NCBI GenBank assembly: GCA_028748945.1
Contig: JAQTOL010000029.1
Coordinates: 1 to 14,639, forward strand
DNA length: 14,639 bases
Reading direction: 5' to 3'
From: Paludibacter sp.
GTDB lineage: Bacteria; Bacteroidota; Bacteroidia; Bacteroidales; Paludibacteraceae
This document shows, piece by piece, positions 7,134 to 14,639 of the stretch. Under the pieces are notes generated by a model. It had not been told where the DNA came from and searched no databases. It saw only the letters and a program-made list of their open reading frames with translations. The translations under genes and the position numbers were made by a program. Position 1 is the first letter of the stretch. Each line of letters begins with the position of its first letter.

Positions 7134-7673
7134 ATGAGTATTATTCAAATTAAAGACAAACAATTCACGTTATCCATCCCCGAATCGGAAATACTAAAAG
7201 CAGTGAAGCAGGTTGGTGAAGCAATCAATCGCGATTTATCAGATAAAAACCCGCTTTTTATTTGCGTACTTAACGGCGCTTTCATGTTTGCCGGCGACCT
7301 GATGAAAACCGTGAATGTTCCCTGCGAAATCACTTTTATCAAACTTTCTTCGTACGATGGTTTATACACAACAGGTGCTGTAAAAGAAATTATAGGTTTG
7401 AACGAGAGTGTTGTAGGACGAAATGTGGTAGTAGTGGAAGATATTGTGGATACAGGAATTACTATGGAACGAATCTTAGGTTCGTTGCGGGCGAAAGGTG
7501 CGAGCGAAATCCGTGTTGCAACATTTCTACAAAAACCGGATGCATTGCAGCGTGACATCACTGTTGATTATGTAGCCATGAAAATTCCAAACGACTTTAT
7601 AGTTGGGTATGGATTGGATTACGATGGATACGGCAGGAATCTGAAAGATATTTACACCGTAATTCAGGATTAA
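7134..7673 (+). CDS. hpt: Hypoxanthine phosphoribosyltransferase
   Basis: A cytoplasmic purine-salvage enzyme that joins hypoxanthine (and usually guanine) to PRPP, giving IMP or GMP and pyrophosphate. The 179-residue length is normal. The PRPP-binding loop is VVVVEDIVDTGITM, with Glu102-Asp103 and Asp106-Thr107-Gly108-x-Thr110. An earlier CVLNGAFMFAGDL matches the pyrophosphate-binding loop, and the flexible-loop SSYDG lies at residues 72-76. The purine-contacting end contains VDYVAMKIPNDFIVGYGLDY. ATG 7134 is chosen because the only longer frame starts inside the -7 promoter element. It is the first gene of a same-strand run with adk, obgE and pgeF; the adk start is 128 bases past its stop. 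Confidence 0.95.
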   Translation: MSIIQIKDKQFTLSIPESEILKAVKQVGEAINRDLSDKNPLFICVLNGAFMFAGDLMKTVNVPCEITFIKLSSYDGLYTTGAVKEIIGLNESVVGRNVVVVEDIVDTGITMERILGSLRAKGASEIRVATFLQKPDALQRDITVDYVAMKIPNDFIVGYGLDYDGYGRNLKDIYTVIQD

Positions 7674-7757
7674 ACTTTGAGATTTTTGTGCGTCGAGCAT
7701 CAAATATCGAAAGTCATTTCAGTTTAAGTCATTTTATTTCAAACAAACATATTTAAT

Positions 7758-7779
7758 AACCTACCTGTGGAGGCGGGTT
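7758..7779. repeat. Imperfect palindrome in the hpt-adk gap
   Basis: AACCTACCT (7758-7766) pairs with AGGCGGGTT (7771-7779) around a GTGG loop, with one T-G wobble and one A-C mismatch. It is GC-rich against an AT-rich gap and ends 22 bases before the adk ATG. It could be a dispersed intergenic palindrome or a structure in the adk leader; it has no T run, so it is not a classical terminator. Confidence 0.5.
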
Positions 7780-7801
7780 GCAAATAATTAATTTTAAAGT
7801 C

Positions 7802-8377
7802 ATGTTGAATATTATTCTTTTTGGCCCTCCCGGAAGTGGAAAAGGAACGCAAAGCGCCTTAATCGTAGAGAAATACAAGTTGAAACATTTATCAACAGGT
7901 GATATACTCCGGGATGAGATTAAAAAGAAATCAGCACTCGGAAAGATTGCCGAAACCTATATCTCTAAAGGCAATCTTGTACCGGACAAAATGATAATCG
8001 ATATCCTGGTAAATAAAATAGAAGACGATCAGGAAGAATATAAAGGAATTATTTTGGATGGATTTCCGCGTACCTTAGTTCAGGCTGAAGCATTAGAGGA
8101 AATACTTGACAAACACAATAAAAAGATTTCAGTTCTTATTGAAATACATATAGATGATCGGGCATTAATTGAAAGAGTGTTAACCCGTGGAGAAACATCC
8201 GGACGTGCTGATGATAATATTGAAACCATGAAAAAACGGCTGAATATTTATAAGACCCAGTCGACCCCTGCATGTGAATTTTACAAAAAACTGAACAAAT
8301 ATGCAGCCATAGATGGGCTGGGTACGATTGATGAGGTTTTTGGACGTATTTCAACAATCATCGATTCCAAATTATAA
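7802..8377 (+). CDS. adk: Adenylate kinase
   Basis: Converts ATP + AMP to 2 ADP in the cytoplasm, keeping adenylate pools balanced. The 191-residue protein starts at ATG 7802, directly giving MLNIILFGPPGSGKGTQ; a TTG 24 bases earlier would only add an unconserved extension. The P-loop is G8-P-P-G-S-G-K-G15. The AMP-binding region includes HLSTGDILRDEI, and the nucleoside-monophosphate signature is ILDGFPRT. The LID is short (TRGETSGRADDN) and lacks the four-cysteine zinc site of long-form Gram-positive enzymes, so this is a short-type Adk as is usual in Bacteroidota. It sits between hpt and obgE in a conserved Bacteroidota order; the obgE start is 75 bases downstream. Confidence 0.96.
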   Translation: MLNIILFGPPGSGKGTQSALIVEKYKLKHLSTGDILRDEIKKKSALGKIAETYISKGNLVPDKMIIDILVNKIEDDQEEYKGIILDGFPRTLVQAEALEEILDKHNKKISVLIEIHIDDRALIERVLTRGETSGRADDNIETMKKRLNIYKTQSTPACEFYKKLNKYAAIDGLGTIDEVFGRISTIIDSKL

Positions 8378-8401
8378 TTGCAAATCCTTTTCCAACATGC
8401 A

Positions 8402-8418
8402 TCGGAAACTAATTCCGG
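8402..8418 (+). other. Small hairpin between adk and obgE
   Basis: TCGGAA and TTCCGG (one T-G wobble) form a 6-pair stem around ACTAA, followed by a loose T-rich stretch (TGTGTTTTGTTAT). It may act as a weak attenuator or mRNA-processing site. The T run is too broken to call it a terminator. Confidence 0.3.
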
Positions 8419-8452
8419 TGTGTTTTGTTATCTCATAAACTAAAAGACATAA

Positions 8453-9586
8453 ATGGCAAGTTCAAACTTTGTAGATTACGTAAAGATATTTTGTCGTTCA
8501 GGCAAAGGTGGAGCAGGTTCGAAACATTTATACAGGGATAAACTGACTCAAAAAGGTGGTCCTGATGGTGGCGATGGCGGACGGGGTGGTCATATCATTT
8601 TACGTGGAAATAAGAATCACTGGACCTTGATTCATTTAAAATACGCCCGGCACATTCACTCGGGTGAAGGTGAAGACGGTGGACAAAGCCGTAGTTTTGG
8701 AAAAGAAGGCGAAGATAAAGTTATTGAAGTGCCTTGTGGTACGGTAGTATACGATGCTGAAACCGGTGAATTCATCTGCGATATAAAAGAGGATGGCGAA
8801 GAAATTATTTTAGTAAAAGGCGGACGGGGTGGTCAGGGTAACTGGCATTTCCGTACAGCTACCAATCAGACTCCACGATTTGCACAACCGGGCGAACCGG
8901 CGATTGAAAGAACAGTTATACTTCAATTAAAAGTGTTGGCTGATGTCGGTTTGGTGGGCTTTCCCAATGCCGGAAAATCCACTTTATTATCTGTTGTTTC
9001 AGCGGCAAAACCTGAGATTGCCAATTATCCGTTCACAACTCTTGTTCCCAATCTGGGTATTGTTGCCTATCGCGACAATAAATCATTCGTAATGGCTGAT
9101 ATTCCGGGAATTATTGAAGGTGCATCCGAAGGTCGTGGTTTGGGATTACGATTCTTACGCCACATTGAACGAAATTCCATTTTGTTATTTATGATTCCTG
9201 CCGACAGCGATGATATACTCCATGAATTCGAAATTTTACTCAACGAATTAAAACAGTATAATCCTGAATTAGTTGACAAACAAAGGATTCTTGCCATTAC
9301 AAAGTGCGATATACTCGATGAAGAATTGCTGGCAGACGTAAAAAAACAAGTTCCGCCCAATATTCAAACAGTATTTATTTCTTCGTTGAGCGGAATGGGA
9401 ATTGTGGAATTGAAAGACCTGATCTGGACAGAAATTAACAAAGAATCGAATAAAGTGATTGAAATAAAACATCGTCCGATGGAGATTACTTATCACGAGG
9501 AGGAGGAAATCGAAGAAGAAATCGAAGAAGAAGAGGAAGAGGATGATTTAAGCAAATACAAAGGAATTGGTTGGGATGAACTATAG
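8453..9586 (+). CDS. obgE: Obg-family ribosome-assembly GTPase
   Basis: A GTPase that binds the large ribosomal subunit and links its maturation to nucleotide supply and stress. The N-terminal Obg fold (about 1-160) is glycine-rich ([25 protein letters not shown]). The G domain follows: G1 GFPNAGKST (169-177), G3 [14 protein letters not shown] (Asp216), G4 TKCD (283-286) and G5 SSLSG. It is 377 residues long. Instead of the OCT domain of Bacillus-type Obg, the C terminus is an acidic run of Glu/Asp (about 345-365) ending [13 protein letters not shown], as is common for Obg proteins in this phylum. The acidic tail is coded by repeated GAA/GAG, making a purine-rich low-complexity stretch near 9498-9545. 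ATG 8453 is the only sensible start. Confidence 0.96.
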   Translation: MASSNFVDYVKIFCRSGKGGAGSKHLYRDKLTQKGGPDGGDGGRGGHIILRGNKNHWTLIHLKYARHIHSGEGEDGGQSRSFGKEGEDKVIEVPCGTVVYDAETGEFICDIKEDGEEIILVKGGRGGQGNWHFRTATNQTPRFAQPGEPAIERTVILQLKVLADVGLVGFPNAGKSTLLSVVSAAKPEIANYPFTTLVPNLGIVAYRDNKSFVMADIPGIIEGASEGRGLGLRFLRHIERNSILLFMIPADSDDILHEFEILLNELKQYNPELVDKQRILAITKCDILDEELLADVKKQVPPNIQTVFISSLSGMGIVELKDLIWTEINKESNKVIEIKHRPMEITYHEEEEIEEEIEEEEEEDDLSKYKGIGWDEL

Positions 9587-9615
9587 ACTACTTTTCGGAA
9601 GGACTTATACCTATA

Positions 9616-10446
9616 TTGGTAGTATGTAGTAAGATATTTATTCCAAAGGGAAATAGAAAAAATGTGATAACATACAAATTATTAAATAAATACAATGAGA
9701 TTGCCCATTTTTGCACCAGCCGTGAAGGTGGTGTAAGTGTGGGCAATTACGCATCATTCAATTTAAGTCCTTTTTCCGGCGATAATCCGGCAGTTGTTAC
9801 CCGGAATCAAGAACTCTTGTGCAAACAAATTGGTATTGATCCCGAAAAATTAATTATTCCCTATCAAACCCACGGCACCGAAATAAGGGAAATTGACGAT
9901 GCATTTTTCGGACTCACTACTGAAAAAAGAGCAAATTATATTTACGGCGTCGATGCCTTAATTACCCGACTGACTCAGGTATGTATCGGAGTTACTACAG
10001 CCGATTGCGTTCCACTATTATTCTTCGATCCCATACAAAAAGTAATTGCTGTTGCACATGCCGGTTGGCGGGGAACCTGTGAACGAATTGCCGAAAAAAC
10101 GATTGCAGCCTTGATTGAAAAGTTCAGGTCCAATCCTGCCGAAATAATGGTTGCAATCGGGCCATCCATCTCCGTCAAGGTGTACGAAGTTGGGAAAGAG
10201 GTGGTTGAAAACTTTGATACTGCCCGTTTCGACATGCATAAAATAATTGAGAAAAGAGATGCATCTTATTTTCTCGATCTTTGGACAGCCAATAAGCAAT
10301 CATTGCTAAAAGCCGGGATTCTGCCCGAACACATCGAAATTGCCGGTAATTGTACATTTACCGAACATGAACGTTTTTTCTCCGCTCGTCAGCTTGGGAT
10401 AAAATCAGGAAGAATGTTAAGCGGAATTATGTTGAAAGGTGGTTAA
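9616..10446 (+). CDS. pgeF: PgeF/YfiH-family purine nucleoside phosphorylase-type protein
   Basis: A member of the DUF152/YfiH family (related to human LACC1). These copper- or zinc-binding proteins have purine nucleoside phosphorylase/adenosine deaminase activity, and in E. coli the member prevents mis-incorporation of L-Ser into peptidoglycan. The three metal ligands are visible: His86 in PYQTHGTEI, Cys131 in TTADCVPLLFFD and His148 in AVAHAGWRGT. The family opening HFCTSREGGVS and the closing FFSARQ-x-G are also present. No ATG fits the start. TTG 9616, preceded by GGAAGGA 12 bases upstream, gives 276 residues with about 33 before the TSREGG motif, close to related proteins; GTG 9664, preceded by AAAGGGA, is an alternative (260 residues). 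It lies 29 bases after obgE and 13 before the next start, so the three genes are very likely one transcript. Confidence 0.9.
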   Translation: MVVCSKIFIPKGNRKNVITYKLLNKYNEIAHFCTSREGGVSVGNYASFNLSPFSGDNPAVVTRNQELLCKQIGIDPEKLIIPYQTHGTEIREIDDAFFGLTTEKRANYIYGVDALITRLTQVCIGVTTADCVPLLFFDPIQKVIAVAHAGWRGTCERIAEKTIAALIEKFRSNPAEIMVAIGPSISVKVYEVGKEVVENFDTARFDMHKIIEKRDASYFLDLWTANKQSLLKAGILPEHIEIAGNCTFTEHERFFSARQLGIKSGRMLSGIMLKGG

Positions 10447-10459
10447 ACTGCTAATTCGT

Positions 10460-11116
10460 ATGAAAATAGAAATATCCCCGAAAATTCATGAAGCTTGCCC
10501 ACAATTAGCACTGGCAATTATCAGATGTGAAGTAAAAAATTCGGTAACTTCGCAGGACTTATGGACTGAGATGGAAGCTGAAATTGAAAAGTTCAGAGCT
10601 ACTCATTTATTGGAAGATATAAATAAACGTCCCCAAATTGCAGAAACACGGAAAATATATAAAGCGTTAGGGAAAGACCCAAACCGGTATCGCCCATCTG
10701 CTGAAGCCCTTTGCAGAAGGATTGTACGGGGTATTCCGATTTATCAGGTCAGTACTTTGGTGGATATAATCAATCTGGTTTCTATACGAAGCGGTTTTTC
10801 AATCGGAGGATTCGATATTGAAAAAATTCAGGGAAATATTGTGTTAGGTGTGGGAACTGCCAATGATGATTTTGAAGCCATCGGACGCGGATTATTGAAT
10901 GTAGAAGGATTACCGCTCTATCGGGACGAAAAAGGTGGAATCGGGACACCAACCAGTGATAATGATCGAACAAAAATTTCGGAGAATACAACCAGTTTGT
11001 TGATGATTATCAACGGGTACAACGGAAAAGATGGCCTTCAGAATTCGGTGGAATTCAGCCTCAGCTTACTAGAAAAATATGCCGGTCTCTCAAAACAGGA
11101 AGTAGAATGGCTGTAG
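10460..11116 (+). CDS. B3/B4 tRNA-binding-domain protein
   Basis: A 218-residue soluble protein consisting essentially of the B3/4 domain found in the phenylalanyl-tRNA synthetase beta subunit, as stand-alone COG3382 proteins. In the synthetase this domain includes the editing site that removes mischarged tyrosine. Free-standing copies may proofread aminoacyl-tRNA or bind amino acids, but their role is not settled. Visible family marks are TRKIYKALGKDPNRYRPSAEAL, interrupted here as TRKIYKALGKDP then NRYRPSAEALCRRI; VDIINLVSIRSGFSIGGFD; and LYRDEKGGIGTPTSDNDRT. The start is ATG 10460, 13 bases past pgeF; an in-frame GTG at 10439 would overlap pgeF. The stop is only four bases from the convergent xseB stop, and I see no terminator between them. 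Confidence 0.88.
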   Translation: MKIEISPKIHEACPQLALAIIRCEVKNSVTSQDLWTEMEAEIEKFRATHLLEDINKRPQIAETRKIYKALGKDPNRYRPSAEALCRRIVRGIPIYQVSTLVDIINLVSIRSGFSIGGFDIEKIQGNIVLGVGTANDDFEAIGRGLLNVEGLPLYRDEKGGIGTPTSDNDRTKISENTTSLLMIINGYNGKDGLQNSVEFSLSLLEKYAGLSKQEVEWL

Positions 11117-11120
11117 TGAA

Positions 11121-11324
11121 TTAGTTATCCAAACCGGCGATCATTTTTTCCAGGTCCTCATCCAGTTCGTGCAATTGTTTTTTGCAAAACTCCATTAAAA
11201 AGGTTGCTCTTTTTACTTTTTCTGCAATCACATCCATATTCACTTCCGAATTATTTTCCAGATCGGCCAGAATTTTCTCCAGTTCTTCAACTGCCTCGGT
11301 GTAAGTAAGTTTTAGCTTAGTCAT
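11121..11324 (-). CDS. xseB: Exodeoxyribonuclease VII small subunit
   Basis: A 67-residue helical protein that forms, in several copies, the regulatory arm of exonuclease VII together with the catalytic XseA; the complex degrades single-stranded DNA in repair. The family pattern is clear: LTYTEAVEELEKILADLEN, a short turn with VNMDVIAEKVKRA, and a second helix ending CKKQLHELDEDLEKM. It is slightly shorter than the E. coli protein (80 residues). The large subunit xseA is not next to it, although the two are usually adjacent. Instead it lies 54 bases downstream of the CLC transporter on the same strand and may be cotranscribed with it. A poor -7 match (TATAATTG) lies in the gap. Confidence 0.92.
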   Translation of the reverse strand: MTKLKLTYTEAVEELEKILADLENNSEVNMDVIAEKVKRATFLMEFCKKQLHELDEDLEKMIAGLDN

Positions 11325-11378
11325 GAGTATAAAGGTTCAATTATATAAATTTGATTTTAAAATCCATTCAGGAATTTT

Positions 11379-13154
11379 CTATTCATCAGAAAAATGCACC
11401 AATACATGTCGATAGGAGTTGAATATCTTGGATTTAGAAACATACCCGATATAATGTTTTTGGTCATCAACCACCGGTAGATTCCAGGCCCCGCAATCTT
11501 CAAAAATCTCCATCACTTTTTCCATGGGAAGATTTTGATTGATAGTAGCAGGTGGTGCAATCATTAATTTCTGAACGGTAAATCGCTGATACAATTCGGG
11601 TCGGAACATAATATTCCTGACTTCGTCGAGTAAAACCACACCAACCAAGACACGGTTGTGTGGATTTACAACCGGAAAAATATTTCGTTTAGACAGTGAA
11701 ATAATTTTCACCAGCTCTCCTAATGTCATTTGAGGAGATAATTCCGTCAAATCGGTTTCAATCACATTTTCCATTTTGAGTAAAGTAAGAACCGCCTTGT
11801 CTTTATGATGAGTCAGCAATTCTCCTTTTTGAGCCAACCGCATGGCATACAAGCTATGAGGTTCAAACAATATTATAGTCAGATATGAAACAGTTGAAAC
11901 AATCATCAGGGTCATAAACAAGCTATAACCACCTGTCAATTCTGCAATTAAAAATATCCCTGTTAAAGGCGCATGCATAACCCCGGACATCAAACCCGAC
12001 ATACCTGCCAAGGCAAAATTTGCTTCGGGAACAAAAAGCCCAAAATAATTCAACACACGTGCCACCACAAAACCTGTCAAACATCCGATGAACAAAGAAG
12101 GAGCAAAAATTCCTCCGACACCACCCGAACTTGTTGTAGCAGCAGAAGCAAATAATTTAAAACCTACAATCAGACTTATATAAATAATTATGATCCATGG
12201 ATTATGTCCAAAACCCAAAAAGAAACTTCGATCGAGTGTAGAAGCTACATTTCCGTTAAGTATTGCCTCAATTGTATCATAACCTTCACCATAGAGCGGA
12301 GGGAAAAGAAATATCAACAAACTTAAAATTGCACCACCAATGGCCATTTTCTTATAGCTATTATTTACTTTTCTGAACATGCCCTCCAACCAGTTCATCC
12401 CTCGTGTAAAATAAAGCGAAACCAGACCGCAGACAATACCCAGTATAAATAAATACGGAATTCGATTAATATCAAAAGGTGCATAACCATAAAACTTAAA
12501 CATAAAAGCACTTCCGGAAAAGAAATAAGACAGGGCTGTAGCAGTGACAGATGAAATAAGCAATGGAACTATGGCGGTAAGTGTCATATCAAGCATCAAC
12601 ACTTCGAGCGTAAAAACCAAACCGGCTATGGGTGCTTTAAAAATTCCACCAATGGCTCCTGCTGCACCACAACCAACCAAGAGCATCAAGGTCTTTTGAT
12701 CCATCTTGAAAAAATTGCCAAGATTAGAGCCTATGGCAGCACCCGATAAAACGATTGGCGCTTCAGCTCCTACCGATCCACCAAATCCGATGGTAAATGA
12801 ACTGGCTACAAGTGAAGTCCATACATTATGGAGTTTCATAATACTTTTCCGTTGCGAAATAGCATACAAAATACGGGTCACTCCATGACTAATATCGTCT
12901 TTGACTATATATCGAACGAATAAAAATGAAATTAAAATACCAACGAGGGGGAAAACCAGATACCAATAATTGACATCGAAACGACTAAAACTTTCGGTGA
13001 GTAACCGTTGAATGTAATGAATGGTCAGTTTTAGAATAAACGCTGCTATTGCAGCAAAAATACCGACAATAAAACTCAACAGAAGAATAAACTGGCGTTG
13101 TTTAATGTGTTGCTCACGCCATGTAAGCATTTTCAAATATAAACTACTTTCCAT
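11379..13154 (-). CDS. CLC-type chloride channel/transporter with CBS domains
   Basis: An inner-membrane CLC protein moving chloride (or another anion), 591 residues, with about 430 residues of membrane helices and a cytoplasmic CBS pair at the C terminus. CLC filter motifs are present: ISHGV (Ser89, at the GSGIP position), GSVGAEAPIV with the gating Glu131, GGVGGIFAPSL, and a Tyr in HSLYAMRL. After KAPIAGLVFTLE the next residue is Val185, where E. coli ClcA has the internal proton glutamate (E203). The CBS region starts near ENVIETDL; such pairs often sense adenine nucleotides. ATG 13154 is chosen because the upstream in-frame TTG (13178) lies inside the -7 promoter element TATCTTTG; AAAAAAGG precedes the ATG. 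The gene starts 136 bases after the sugar transferase and runs on toward xseB. Confidence 0.93.
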   Translation of the reverse strand: MESSLYLKMLTWREQHIKQRQFILLLSFIVGIFAAIAAFILKLTIHYIQRLLTESFSRFDVNYWYLVFPLVGILISFLFVRYIVKDDISHGVTRILYAISQRKSIMKLHNVWTSLVASSFTIGFGGSVGAEAPIVLSGAAIGSNLGNFFKMDQKTLMLLVGCGAAGAIGGIFKAPIAGLVFTLEVLMLDMTLTAIVPLLISSVTATALSYFFSGSAFMFKFYGYAPFDINRIPYLFILGIVCGLVSLYFTRGMNWLEGMFRKVNNSYKKMAIGGAILSLLIFLFPPLYGEGYDTIEAILNGNVASTLDRSFFLGFGHNPWIIIIYISLIVGFKLFASAATTSSGGVGGIFAPSLFIGCLTGFVVARVLNYFGLFVPEANFALAGMSGLMSGVMHAPLTGIFLIAELTGGYSLFMTLMIVSTVSYLTIILFEPHSLYAMRLAQKGELLTHHKDKAVLTLLKMENVIETDLTELSPQMTLGELVKIISLSKRNIFPVVNPHNRVLVGVVLLDEVRNIMFRPELYQRFTVQKLMIAPPATINQNLPMEKVMEIFEDCGAWNLPVVDDQKHYIGYVSKSKIFNSYRHVLVHFSDE

Positions 13155-13175
13155 ACCTTTTTTATATACCGGGCA

Positions 13176-13183
13176 CAAAGATA
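13176..13183 (-). promoter_or_regulatory. -7 element for the CLC gene
   Basis: Read on the minus strand this is TATCTTTG, an exact TAnnTTTG. A well-spaced TTG upstream is missing. It predicts a start about 15 bases before ATG 13154 and excludes the TTG at 13178 as the start codon. Confidence 0.55.
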
Positions 13184-13290
13184 CAAAAAATAGAGAAAGA
13201 AGTACTTAAATTGTTGTCTCAAATTTAAATAACCAAGTTGCAAAATGATTTTATCCAAAACTATGCAGGCATTGTATTAAACCTCAAATA

Positions 13291-14639
13291 TCAAATTCCT
13301 TTCCCTTTAAAAATTATTTCCAGCGTATAAATCAGTATTTTCAGATCCGTAATAAGAGACATATTATCCATGTAGATAATGTCGTAGTTCAGACGTTCAA
13401 TCATTTTTTCAATCGTATCGGAATAACCTATTTTTATTGGGCCCCAGGATGTCAAACCGGGTCTTATTTTGTAGAGTAAGCAATAGTAGGGAGCATCTTC
13501 AATAATTTGGTTGATATAATATGCTCTTTCAGGACGTGGACCGACTAAACTCATATCCCCCTTTAAGATATTCCAAAACTGAGGAATTTCATCGATACGA
13601 TATTTTCGAAGAATCCGGCCTACTTCCGTGATTCTATTATCGTTTGCACTACTTAATTGAGGTGTACCATTCTCTGAACCACGATACATCGTCCTGAACT
13701 TAAGTATATTGAATGGTTTACCCAGCCTGCCGATACGTTCCTGCCTATAAAAAACAGGGCCTTTGGAATCTCTTTTTATCTGAATCATGAAATAAAACAG
13801 AAATGGAGAAAGCAGAAAAAGTGCCAAAAGTGAAATCACAATATCAAGAAATCGTTTAACACTTGCCTCCCAATCGGGCATAGATGAGTTGGTAATACTC
13901 ACCAATGGAATAATTCCAAGTTTACTAATCTTCGCACTACCTGTTAAAATCTCATAAAGGCGAGGCGTAAACTGGATATTAATATTATACTTATACAACA
14001 GGTTTATTATGGAAAATAATTGATTTTCATCAGCATTATCGAGTACCACGATGGAATCTTCAATATGATTATTTGCTATTATGGTCGAAAGTTGATTCAT
14101 ATTCCCTAAGACCCTTTCGCCTGGTACTGCAACAAAATGGTCGGTAGCAATAAAACCAACCAGCGTGTTTTGTATTGCATTCTTTTCAAAATCATGGGCA
14201 ATTTTCAGGGCATTATTCCCGGTTCCAACAATAACAGTACTGATAGTCCATTTTTTGGTTTTAAAATTATACCTTACCTGCGATGCAATAATAGATCTGA
14301 ATATGAGAGTAATAGAAAACAACAATCCAAATAATACGAGTAAAGAATAATAATAATATTCGTATGATACTACGACGTCATCAAGCATCAGAACAAAAAA
14401 GATAGTAATAGAAATAATAGCTGATGTAACCAGTGTAGTAAAAATGGATGTGAGTCGGGTTTTATTATACAAATTCAGGTAAAACCCCGACAAATAATGT
14501 ACAAACACACAGGCAACCGGAAAAAAGAACAGACTTTTATAATAATCATAATTTGGAAAAAAAATATGTATTCCATCGAAAATCTGACCATCATTCACTA
14601 TTTTTCTAAACAGCATAAACAGCACCCATACCATGATGG
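13291..14639 (-). CDS. Polyprenyl-phosphate sugar-1-phosphate transferase, 5' end cut by the window edge
   Basis: An inner-membrane enzyme that starts a polysaccharide repeat unit by moving a sugar-1-phosphate from UDP-sugar to undecaprenyl phosphate (WcaJ/WbaP type). At least 447 residues are visible. The frame remains open upstream of the ATG at 14634, and the visible start (MVWVLFMLFRK) reads as the end of a first membrane helix, so some 25 residues probably lie beyond the edge. Order: several N-terminal membrane helices; a Rossmann-like CoA-binding-3 domain with VIVGTGNNALKIA; a further helix; then the bacterial sugar transferase domain with KRFLDIV, GPVFYRQERIG, KFRTM, IDEIPQFWNILKGDMSLVGPRPE and RPGLTSWG. 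All catalytic-domain motifs look intact. Capsule or exopolysaccharide genes might lie outside the window on the right. Confidence 0.94.
   Translation of the reverse strand, partial: IMVWVLFMLFRKIVNDGQIFDGIHIFFPNYDYYKSLFFFPVACVFVHYLSGFYLNLYNKTRLTSIFTTLVTSAIISITIFFVLMLDDVVVSYEYYYYSLLVLFGLLFSITLIFRSIIASQVRYNFKTKKWTISTVIVGTGNNALKIAHDFEKNAIQNTLVGFIATDHFVAVPGERVLGNMNQLSTIIANNHIEDSIVVLDNADENQLFSIINLLYKYNINIQFTPRLYEILTGSAKISKLGIIPLVSITNSSMPDWEASVKRFLDIVISLLALFLLSPFLFYFMIQIKRDSKGPVFYRQERIGRLGKPFNILKFRTMYRGSENGTPQLSSANDNRITEVGRILRKYRIDEIPQFWNILKGDMSLVGPRPERAYYINQIIEDAPYYCLLYKIRPGLTSWGPIKIGYSDTIEKMIERLNYDIIYMDNMSLITDLKILIYTLEIIFKGKGI

Noticed and set aside
7145..7561. 138-codon antisense frame within hpt
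   Set aside because: It mirrors the conserved hpt coding sequence, its composition is that of a shadow frame, and there is no independent signal.
9498..9545. GAA/GAG-rich stretch as a repeat or regulatory tract
   Set aside because: It simply encodes the acidic C-terminal tail expected for Obg proteins of this phylum.
9975..10299. Antisense frames within pgeF
   Set aside because: They lie wholly opposite conserved pgeF motifs and show no domain of their own.
13176..13178. TTG start for the CLC gene
   Set aside because: It falls inside the TATCTTTG -7 element, so it would not be in the transcript; ATG 13154 has a purine-rich site before it.

Overview
The window looks like a chromosomal segment of a member of the phylum Bacteroidota, probably Bacteroidales-like. 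Three things point there: a secreted protein with a type IX secretion (Por) C-terminal sorting domain, Bacteroidota-type promoters (TAnnTTTG at -7, TTG about 19-21 bases upstream), and the gene cluster hpt-adk-obgE-pgeF. I do not assign a genus. I saw no rRNA, tRNA, CRISPR array, insertion sequence or phage gene.

Layout. Bases 2-1615 (+) hold the 3' part of a membrane sensor histidine kinase whose start lies off the left edge. Bases 1779-2597 (+) encode a secreted T9SS cargo protein with its own promoter and a strong terminator. A small lipoprotein (2972-3358, +) follows. Next is a promoter-led two-gene unit (3546-4846, +): a 145-residue protein of unknown family with a Gly/Ser-rich tail, then a putative GT-A-fold glycosyltransferase with a DxD motif. 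Convergent to this is a umuDC operon (6733-4885, -): an SOS-type S24 self-cleaving protein and a Y-family polymerase. The umuD/umuC junction is unusually expanded and contains a perfect 14-base palindrome.

After a 400-base divergent intergenic region comes a same-strand housekeeping run (7134-11116, +): hpt (purine salvage), adk (nucleotide balance), obgE (ribosome-assembly GTPase), pgeF (purine nucleoside/peptidoglycan editing enzyme family) and a B3/4-domain protein (tRNA-synthetase-like domain, role unknown). Convergent with it, only four bases away, is xseB (exonuclease VII small subunit), here without an adjacent xseA. Upstream of xseB on the minus strand is a CLC-type chloride transporter with CBS domains, and then, running off the right edge, a polyprenyl-phosphate sugar-1-phosphate transferase that would start capsule or exopolysaccharide synthesis.

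Most of the window is ordinary core genome. The stretches most worth a second look are the 145-residue protein/glycosyltransferase pair, the expanded umuD-umuC junction with its palindrome, the repeated operator-like sites upstream of umuD, and the CLC protein with valine at the usual internal proton-glutamate position.
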